Below, piece by piece: positions 37,306 through 47,800 of a stretch of DNA of 64,000 nt. The notes beneath the pieces are model-generated. The model saw only the letters and a list, made by a program, of their open reading frames with translations. It did no database searches and was not told the origin of the DNA. The stretch is from Owenia fusiformis. Its lineage: Eukaryota > Annelida > Polychaeta > Sabellida > Oweniidae. The stretch lies in the NCBI GenBank assembly GCA_903813345.2, contig CAIIXF020000568.1:126001-190000 (forward strand), given 5' to 3'. The position numbers and the translations under genes are program-made. Numbering within the stretch: the stretch's first letter is position 1; each line of letters starts with the position of its first letter.

Positions 37306-39434
37306 ATGGTCACAGTTGAGGTTATACATGGCAAGGGCCAGTCAAGTTTTCTTCTAACAAACTTTGAGCTGCGCCAAATAAAAATGGAAGAAGATTCAAA
37401 CGAAAAACTCAATATGATTGACATAATAAATAATAATCTCCCAAAATCATGCGTTCAAATCAACCCCATGTCGGAAAGACTCCTGGCTAATCTTAGATTA
37501 CGGGCAATGGTTGCGAAGTCAGAAATACGCAAATCCTCTTGAAGAGGAAAATATGCCATTAGCAGGAAAGTTAAAGAAATTATCGTCTTTGATTCGGAAT
37601 TCAAGAATATCGCAGAGCTTTATAGTGAAATAGTCAATGAAAAGAAAAAAATGAAAGATATGAACATCTTTATGAAAGTTATATTGTCCGAAAAAGACGA
37701 ACTCCAAAACAATTTCGATCGCCTTATAACTGCACTTGCCATAAAAGAAAACAAAGGTAAAAAGATAAACAACGTTAACTCTGCTACCAACCGGTTCAAG
37801 AAACAAATAATCATAGAAAATTGCAGGAAAGCTCTGTGATTTACTGAGTCATTTGGACTTACGGTCGATCGGGTACAGTGTTTAGACCAATCGGGTAATG
37901 AGTACACTCTAAGGCTAATTTCTCAAAAAACGTATGAAACCTTAACCGAAAATGAAAAAGATGGTCTCAGGGGCTTATTACATGTCCTGGACAGATTTGG
38001 TATTTCTGATCATGCGTATCATGAACTGTCAATGCATTTCCCGGAGATCACAAAGGTGCGTGTAGTCAAAAATATGCAGACAGAGTTGAACGACACAATC
38101 GTAATTAACGAGACACCAGGGGACCTCGCAGGAGCACAACTTAACTTTCAGGACACACTGACGAAATTGATCGATTCAAAATATGCAAAAAACTACGAAC
38201 TGAGCTCCTCAACCGTGCCCGTTAGAATTAAATGGTCGTGCGATGGCGCAAAAGTTTCCAACAACAAAAACTTTATCATCGTAAATGTAGGACTTCTAGA
38301 TCACGACATCATGTCTTTGGAGGGGAATGAAACTATAGCTATAGTAGAGGGGCCAGAAACGTACCAAACGCTTAAAATATCCCTTGCCGATCTATTTCGC
38401 GAAATCAATACACTTGAAAAAACAAAAGAATTCATATCTTCATCTGGCAGGGTTTATACCACTGCACTTTTTCTAGGCGGTGATATGAAATTCCTGCTCC
38501 AAGTATTAGGTCTCAACGCCGCTAATGCGAAGTATGCGTGTTTCTCTTGTCCGGCAAGCAAGACTGATTTTTTAGACATGACATTGCCAGAGGAATTCTG
38601 GGATAACAAGATGCGAGACGTGAACTCTCTTGCTGAACTTTCAAAGAAAAGGGCAATGGGAAGCATAGCTGAACCCCTTCTTTTGATCCCTATTGAGAGA
38701 GTAATGATGTGCGAACTTCACTTACTGCTTAGAGTAATCGATATTTTGCTTAGAAATCTCATAATGGATGTCCTCAGCGTGGATGAAAAGGTACGTATTC
38801 TCGAAGGTCGTGGAAAGAGCACAAATTTGATCGGTGATACTACGAAAAATCTTGTTACAGTAATACAATCATGCAATATTTGGCCTAAAACCTCAAAATC
38901 AGAATCTAAAGGAGACCAGAAGACAGCCCTCGACTGGACAAGCCTGACAGGCAATCAGGTTAAAGTACTACTTCGAACATTGCCAACGAAACTCGAGCAA
39001 TCCGATATAAAGATCAGTGAAAAAGTCCACATAATATCGCTTTGGAAAAAATTTGGGAATCTGTACTTTAATGTGATCAGTAATCGTTATCCAGCAGAGG
39101 AACAAGTTGTCATTTTTTCGTGAATGCGCGAAGTTGGGCAAAGGAATTCTTAGGCCTCCAATCTAAACTAGAAGGTTACGATAGAGTTACACCTTACATC
39201 CACTGTTTGGAGTACTATATGCCTCGTGTTATTAAAAGGTATGGTAGCCTTAAAATCTTTACAGGGCAGGGTGTAGAAAAGTCCAATGATGATATCAAAT
39301 CACTCTATCATAGGAAAACCCAAAAACATAAACCATCCGTAGAAGCGCTACGTGTACGAACAAGGAAATCAATGACTGCACCATACGCTAGGAAGACGCG
39401 CAGATGGAAAAAACAAAAGCCCAAGTATAACTGA
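37306..39434 (+). pseudogene. Decayed RAG1/Transib-like DDE transposase
   Basis: About 709 codons starting at ATG 37306, in one frame but broken by TGA at 37540-37542 and TGA at 37837-37839, then by a one-base shift in the T-run at 39113-39118, after which the frame 39120-39434 continues. Counting from the ATG: SCDG with D313; GGDMKFL with D393; CFSC with C412/C415; LH at H472. After the shift come PYIH (His codon 39201) and GVEKSND (Glu codon 39276). The D393-to-C412 step is 19 residues and the His-to-Glu step is 25. As I recall RAG1, D708-C727 and H937-E962 have the same spacings, and D600 sits in the same SCDG context. Both stops could be CGA-to-TGA changes, as in methyl-CpG decay. The second zinc His expected five residues after PYIH's His is Tyr. 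The broken frame probably makes no active enzyme. No terminal repeats were found. The superfamily call is motif-based. Confidence 0.7.
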
Positions 39435-41780
39435 AATATAAATTATATTGTTTCCGAGAGCTATGGTGAATTGTAAAATTAATCAATTCATACCTCTCTT
39501 ATACACTATTTATCTTTCACTTAAGCATGGGCCATTTTTCATGATTTGCGCATCGTTCTAGCGTATGGGGCAGTCTTATGACTGGCCCAGTGCCCCATGT
39601 ATGCTAGGAAGGCTAGAAAGCCATAGCTTTAATTATAAACTGGAAAATAAATAAATTTAAATTAATCAACTCCTCCAGTAGAGAAAATGAAAAGAACATT
39701 GTTGCAACTTACAGTGTTAAATAAGTTGTATTATGAATAAAGTACGTTATAATTAAACATGTTAAATGTGTGACGTTTTAGCTATTTATTGTTGGAAAAC
39801 GGCGTCGTATTTCAAAAACGACCTTACTTGTAACTTGTCAGGAAGAAAAGTTATTAAATGTGGTGTAAATAAAATATGTTAATATAAACGTATTAGTCGT
39901 GTTCTTTCATTTCCAACCCTGAGCTAACGATTTAAAAGAATATTAAAGGCAAAAATTACATTTGTATAACGCCAATTTCGCCATTTTTGCACTTTTTTCA
40001 GATCGGTTACATGTAAAGTATAGGAATTTTTGCCAAAAAACTGTTTTTTCTGGGGGAAGAAAATATTTTCATAGTTGATCGTCAATTTTTTGCACAGTTG
40101 ACCTTTGTTAGTATCTTCACCATTTCTAACCCTGAGCTAATGGATCAATTTAACATTTATTTAATTATTTGATATTCAATTTTGTCCTATATGGACATCC
40201 CATTTGAATTCTGCAATGATGCATGCGTGACGTCACATTATGTTAATTGGCAAATGACGTCAAAATCTCGATATGTTGTGAATATTATCTGCAAGTTTGA
40301 ATCGATTAACTTAAAATTCTCTTTAACTGATGTTAAACCGAAATAAACGTCATTTCTTTGATTTCAAATTTTACTTTGCGCATGCACGGCCCTAGGAGAG
40401 ATCGTGGTCACGATTGTTCACGTGACCATAATTTGCACTTTGATTGGACATCATCATGCATTGCGAATCATAAATTAAAAAAATTATTTCCATAAATACG
40501 AAGGAATATGACAGAATTATGGGAACTACTCATTTCTCCAAAGGCTCCCTTGTTGGAAGCTGAATATAGACCTCCTGGAGAAATGTACTAATCAGGATTC
40601 TCGCAGACATATTCAATAAGCTTGAAAGTTGATAACTGATCTCATAGACAAGAACAGGGATCATTGGAACTCAGCAACTATGGATCCGAGGCATATTCAG
40701 TGGTAATTGGAAGAGGACAACTATGCACCTTGGGCATAGTTAGTGCTAATTTGAAGAGGACAATTGGATATCAGGCATATTCAATTGTAATTTGCAACGG
40801 ACACATTTGGATCTCAAAAATATTAAGTGGTCATTGGAAGCTGAAAACTATGGATCGCGTGGAAACATGTAGATCGCGGTAAACCACAATATACACCAAA
40901 ACTTAATTTATTCTTTAAAACATCACAATTTTAATGTGAAATCACAAGCCCTTCTTGTTACATTCCATTAGAGTTCACAAAAATCAAATTGGGAATTTCT
41001 GCTGAATCAAGAAATAATAGTACTTCTGTCAGGTGTCCAAATTATAAATATTCTAAAAAGTAATCTGACCTGACCACCAACTATTGATTGTATTACTTAA
41101 ACAGTATTTAATAGATTAAAAACTCACACTTCATCAAATCACTAACATAAATGTTACTTCTGTTCGAAATTGGGTTCAATTTCTGCAATATTTTCTCAGA
41201 GAACTGAGAAGTTTACAAGAAACCCATATTTTATGCCATCTTTTGAGACATGAATGCTTTTGGAAAGTGGCTTTGGTAAGTCATTTGATTATTTCATGAA
41301 TTTGAATGAACTTACATTAAAGAATAATGACCAGTTTTACATTAAGGAATATGCATATAGCTTTTGTCATACAGTTCATAGGTTATTCTAGAACATACAG
41401 GCATGTGTTCATTGTTTGAATAAACATTAAGACATTGAGAGGCAAGTGGTGCCACAGAGGATATGATAATGATCCCTCCAATGTAAGGATTGTACATAAT
41501 TTGTAATCACAGTTCTTTCAAGAGTTTCTTCACCATTGTCAGTCTAGGTAACAGTCATGAGTGGTGTCACAAGAGAGTTACATCATCATTGTTGTATATG
41601 TAACAGAGTTATTAAAGATCTAATAGTAAAGGTATCGCTAAAAATAATGAATGTTGTATAAAACAAATGTATGTATAATGAAGAAATAAATATATGATAC
41701 AAAAAAAGATATGTGTTTGTAATATTGATGTTAACTTAAGATAAAGAATTGTCACTTTCACTTTCATTTTTTCAATAAAT
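39435..41780. other. Intergenic interval
   Basis: No gene supported. A stem-loop with CTAGCGTATGGGGCA opposite TGCCCCATGTATGCTAG lies at about 39558-39607. A degenerate tandem of about 55 bp (AACTATGGATC...GCATATTCA...TAATTGGAAG) occupies about 40655-40865. An isolated TTCACGTGACC E-box sits at 40417-40427. The remainder is AT-rich unique sequence. Confidence 0.5.
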
Positions 41781-41784
41781 ATGT

Positions 41785-41794
41785 GTCACGTGAC
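41785..41794 (+). promoter_or_regulatory. GTCACGTGAC E-box upstream of the THAP gene
   Basis: A perfect 10-bp palindrome 76 bases before the start codon, the USF/MITF/TFE class of E-box. The same core lies upstream of the chromodomain gene (34932-34940) and of the P2X7-like gene (54555-54564). Confidence 0.5.
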
Positions 41795-41869
41795 CTATGA
41801 CGCGGGGCAGTCAATACAACCATTGATGGATTAATACCCTATACTAAAGAGCAAACTTATCGATAATAA

Positions 41870-44800
41870 ATGCCATACAGATGTGTAGCTGGAGGATGTT
41901 CTAACATCCCCAGCAGTACTGTTGCCCTGTTTAAATTTCCAAGACAGGGCAAGCTATTCAGGACTTGGGAAATGTTCGTGCAACAAGGCAGGGGTGATTG
42001 GAAGGCGAATTGCAAAAGTCGTTTATGTAGCGAACATTTTCGGAGAGAAGTTATTGACACACACACGCTGGAGAATGAGTTCCGTGCCCAGTCAGGCCAG
42101 TCACTAATGTAAGTTCCACAATAGTATGCAAGTTAAAAATTACCTTTCTATCTTTCGAGGCTCTTCTGATGAATGAATTGAAATATAAATTTTCCTATCG
42201 CCATTTTCGTCAACGATTCTAACGTAGTTCCTTTTGGGCTAGGTGATTCAAAGTATTTATTACTCACCGCTATGATTAGCCCTTGTCTCGGTGATTAATC
42301 TGTGTACACGTTTTTCACTTCTTCATTGAGATTATCCTGGAGAATAGATATGAATTAATCTGACTCCGTAAATTGAATTTCCCGGCAAAATAACAAATAG
42401 TTCGGTCGGCCATGTTTGATCAATGCGCATCACCACTATTATTATGATCGGTCCAATGCAATAAGTTATTGCATAATGGATGAGGCACATTATCAGAAAT
42501 ATAAAATATCTTATAAAGAATATCATTTTGGTCGTTTCAATGGTACATTAGTACACTTGAGTAAAAACAAACAATAGTTTTGACGAACTTTTTTATGGGC
42601 GCATTTAATTAGGTCAGGAGGTAAAAAGTCAACCAAAATAAACAAAAAATCAAAAATCATCCATGATCTTCATCTTTTTGGAAATGATCGATAGATCTAC
42701 AAAACACTAGGTAGCTGTCGTATGGCAGAAGTATCTGTTCATAATAATATGAAGGTAGGGAAAGCTGAGCGTTGGCTGATTAAGAAACCTAATCTAAAAC
42801 ACGTAAATAGATTCTTCATTTGTTGCATTTTACAGGCTATAAAATTATATAGCCCAGGGCGCGTGGGCTATGATCTCATAAGCTTCGTAATGAAGCTTAG
42901 GGATCAGAAATTAAGTAGATGTCATCTAATAAGTTTCTCACCCTAGATTATTCCTAACTTGTTACTTCTTTCATTAATGTTATATGGTCATGAGTGGTCC
43001 TATGGTCCCCGGCCTGGATCTACAGTACAGGTCACGCCGAGGATCTCACCTCGGTGCATCGAAAGGTGCATCGAATGATGCATCGATGGGTGCAACGATC
43101 GGTACGACATCGGCGCACCGAGCTGCATCGCGGCGCATTTAATCGATGCATCGATCGGCAAGCTTAATGCGCCGACCGATGCATTCCTCGGTGCATTGTG
43201 CAACGTGCATCGGTGGATCGAGTAATGCATCAATAGAGACAGAATATTAAAATAATTTAATTATGCAGAAGGCCCACGCCAATAAATGAATTTTAATATT
43301 AATAGTTCTTGAATCCAAACTTCAAAAACGTGCCGCACAACAGAACGGGGGTCAAGACGCGTTCACAGATTTCAGTTAACTGTCAGACTGTCAGTCGAAT
43401 GTAAAGGTTCACTTATGTTTGCAAGCAACGCATTTGTGTAATGCGATGATACATTTCGATATTCTTTTCAGATAAACAAAAATATACGAAAATATGAATT
43501 ATTTTACTTCAAACATTATGTTTAAGTCGACATAATAATGAAATAGCCTAATCCCTTCTTGTTCAATGGGACATTGATTTCAGCCCTGAATGGATGCACC
43601 GAAGTTCTGCGCCGCGATGCATAATTATAAGATCTTCGGCAAGACCTGTACTGTATGACAATTGACATACTTTGTGTAGAACTGCCTTAGATTAAATACA
43701 CACATGTAATGTAGTATGTATCGGACCAAGGACCGAAATTCCATACTTATCCAAGTTCTGATGACAAAACGTATTTAGCCAGAGAATAACCAACAACTGG
43801 AACAACCTACCAGATAACTGTATGAAGCGAAATCAGCCCATGTCAATCAAATCAAAATATACTCATAGGGTGAATGTGGGAACGAAAGCTTCTTTCTGGC
43901 CAGAAATTATTTTAATGTATTACTTGTCTTGAAAATCATCTACTCGTGGTCAAAGCGTGACATGGTATATAAGTGTATAAGTGTATATACACTGTTCCAT
44001 TTGTGCAAAGTTATTGAAAATCATATTTTCAGACCTTGGACCCTGTGTGATGGGGCTCTGCCCTCAATCAGTGTGAAGAAGGTGAAGGAGCCAGTAAAAG
44101 AAGTTACTGAGAGGGGTGCATTTGCTAAAAGGAAGAAAGCCAGGGTAAATATTTTTATGTGTGAATTATATAACGTACAGCACCCAATGCAAACTGCTAA
44201 TACGAAAACAAGCAGTGCAGATATCACTCAATTATACTTTATATAAATATATATACTTTATATACAGTATATATACTTTATATGTGTCCTTCATTCTATA
44301 TCGAAACATCAAGCAATAATACTCTCCCCAAAATGAATAATTGGAAATTAGAGCTGTTGCACATTATATCTGTATTTCTAGTTCTGAACTTTTATATAGT
44401 GTGGATATCATATGTGCACATTGCAGATATTAATGATCATTTTTGAATTCACATTCATGATATTTCTCAAACAAGGCAGATTGAGTACTCAATTATACTA
44501 TATTCTTACATGTTTGATTACAGAATCCCTATAAAACGGAAATTGTCTGAATAGGTGTGTGCTTCATTCTATAGCGATATTTTCTTCTGTAGCATAAACA
44601 GCTCTTCATGTATTTCTACAGTTCTGAACTTCTATATTTTCAGGATTTGAGTGAGGCATTAAATGAGGAACAAGATCCACCATCCAAGCTCACTATACTA
44701 TCACCTAAAAGAGTTGCTGTGACACCGTGCCCTAGTACCTTCAAGAATTCCGCCCCAACATCAGAGAAGTGCATTCAGGCATTTCAAGCAACAGCAAATT

Positions 44801-47800
44801 CATCATCTCAGACTTGTATTGAGAAGAGAGTGAAATGTGTACAAACATTAAGTCTGTACACAAGGGATAAAGGTGAGACTCAGGTTTGGGGGACACAACC
44901 ATCGCTTCAACTCTTTAATCACATGGTCCTCATTTCATGAGATTTTATTGTTGCTAATTCTGTGCATGTATTAAGCTAATTGTGATGATGTATCATATGA
45001 AATCCCAATTTCGATCAAATTGGGTCATGAATCGCCACAATATAGCGTCTTCGATATCATCAATGACAACTGAATCTGAATTTGAAATTTACAAAGAAAA
45101 TGGCATATGGTAATACAGTGTCCGTTGTCCCATATCTCATTTTGATCCGTTAAATTAAAGGCTTTATTTCGATGGTAGAACTTAATTAACTGTACAATTA
45201 GTATAAAGACACTTTGATTGATTGTTGTCCCAAAGGAATTTAGTCTAGGTGCTCTATTTAATATACAGTTCATGGAAATCTAATTGAAGCGACGGCTATG
45301 TCCGCCATTTCCGCCATCTCTGACTTTACCGTTGTCAGGCTATATGGTGTGACTTGCTTCATTTGCTCAAAAGAATGAATTGCGATTTAACAGACATACA
45401 TATGAGACAGTACATGTATGTCAATGTATGTAATTCAATGATGTTAGATAAGAATTCATTGCAAGGTAAATGTTTGTTCAACCACCTGTTTTTTTTTATA
45501 AGGCTGTCAAATTGAAGAGCTACCTAAAACAGTTACTACTATTGGTACTCAGACAATTGCTGATGAAGATGATGATGAGGAAGATGAGGAATTTGATGAA
45601 GATGAGTTCAGTGACCCAACTTGGGAGCCAGAAGGCTGGGAGGATGATGATGAGGAAGACATTGACGAAGAAGCTCCAGTTGAAGGGTAAGCTGCAGCAT
45701 AACTGTACCCCTGGTAATTTTCGTGTGCAACTATATTTCGCTCTATTCGCCAGTTTTTGAAAATTCATGAAATTCCAAGAGTACAAATTCACGAAGTATT
45801 GATGGCAATGTTATTTACGTGTTAAGGTTTTTGACTTGTGACATTTACGTATTAAATAGTGAAAAATGTAAGTAGGCTAATTGAATTAACTTATAATATA
45901 ACTTTATATTCTGTTATATTCTGTTCTTTCAGACCAGAGTTTGACGAAAACACCATGTTTGCTGTAGAGTTGAAGCAACTTCTTCTTTTGTTCAAGTTTT
46001 GTTTCTTTTGTTGTGCCACCAACTCACACACCTTCATCCACAGTACCTACGGGACCTCGTTGACCATTTGGCAGAAATGCAGTGAATGCTGCAAGACATT
46101 CCGTTGGTGCAGCCAGAATGATTTGCACGGATTGGTGAGGGGAAACATCAGACTGTCAGCAAGCATTCTTTTCACAGGTAAACAAAACAGCTGGTCAAAA
46201 GGGTAAAGTGTCTGATTTTCTTTGTAAAATAATAGAAATTGTCTAAAATAACATGTATTTATGTTGAGTCAAAAACAATCAGTTCATTTCTCCAAACAGG
46301 AGAGCCATCTTTAATGTAAATTCAAATGCTGTTACCCACAGGGCCAATAATGCTTTGGCTTAGGCCCTGTTTATGCTGTATCTTGATGCTGTTTATTATT
46401 AAATAAAGGAATCATAAAAACTAAAAAAAAAAAGTGTCTGGGTTAAAAATAACTGTACTTATTATCACATTAAGTAATATTTTGCTGAATGGATCCATAA
46501 AAGTACAACCTCAGGCCTGTAGTCAGTATTTGCCAAGGACTGTGGCTCACTTTTTTTTAAAAATTCCAGGGGTTTCACTTTTAGCAGTTAACTTTGGCCC
46601 AAAAATGTCACTAGAAAAATGCTCAGAATGGTGAATTTTTGCTCGAACCCAACTCGAATCCCCTCCCCAAGCTATTGGAAGATAGAAAGATTGAACTCTC
46701 TTTACATTATATTTGCAATTATGTTTTGATTCAGGAGCATGTCCAACAAAGGTGTTAAGACAGCTGAAGGCATGGGGCCTTCATACTTATCACAGGTCCT
46801 CATTCTTCTATCACCAGAGAAAATTTCTCCATGGTAAGTTAAAGAATAATTTATTAACAATCCCCCTCTCTCTCGCTCTCTGTATTTGTCTCTCTTCCTC
46901 TTCTATACTCATCTGTATTTGTCTCTCTCTTCCTCTTCTCCATTCATATGTATTTGTTCCAAATTATTTTAATTTGTCATGTTAATGCATTGTTTTCATA
47001 CTATAAAGGTACAATAAGAAGAGTCTGGGACATGCAGCGGAGTGACCTCATCTCCACAACTCCTGAGAAGGGTATGATCCTGGGAGGCGATGCCCGTTGT
47101 GATAGTATGGGCCACAATGCAAAGTATGGGGCCTACTCCTTGATGGATCTGACAAGAAATAAGATAGTTTCAGCAGAACTTGTTCAGGTGCATACTATAT
47201 CTGGTATGAAATAATCATAAAACCAACATATGCATGTAGACTTGGCACAGCATAAACGGTGATAAACTGTTTAATAAGAACCATAAAAGTCTTAAAAAGT
47301 GGATAAAGTTGAAGTGATGGTTACAGAGGAGGCAGTGAAAAATAACATTTTACCTGTATACTGTGGACACTATTAAGTTTGTAGGTTATTGTGTTTCAGA
47401 AAAATGAATGTCCAAAACATGCATCCCAAAACATGGAACTGGAGGCTTTTAAGCGGTGCAGACAATCCGTTGAGGGGAAGACCAGGGTGCTGGTGACAGA
47501 TCGCCACTTGCAAATAAACAAATACATGAGGGAGCAGATGCCAGAAGTGAAACATTTCTTTGATATTTGGCATGTTGCAAAAGGTATATATTTGTTGCCA
47601 GACTACAGTACTTGATAGTCCTAACTTAAGTGTTCCATGTTATTTCCAACTTGATATATAAAACTCAACTGATTTATTAGTTTCATTTCATTTTCTGTCA
47701 CTTCTTAAAAGTGGCAACATATTGTTAAAGTCATCAAAAAGATTAGACACTGTTCGGCTCTGGTGTTCAATGTGTGTATCAAAATAATTTCCACATATTT

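Noticed and set aside
35015-39722. TTTACAGTG-like sequences (about 35018 and 39705) as RSS-like ends of a RAG-type element
   Set aside because: They are not a CACAGTG heptamer in inverted orientation, no longer terminal repeat or 5-bp duplication is visible, and such short matches are expected by chance.
45025-45273. Minus-strand 82-codon frame in intron 3 of the THAP gene
   Set aside because: Opposite strand, inside an intron, no domain or splice signals.
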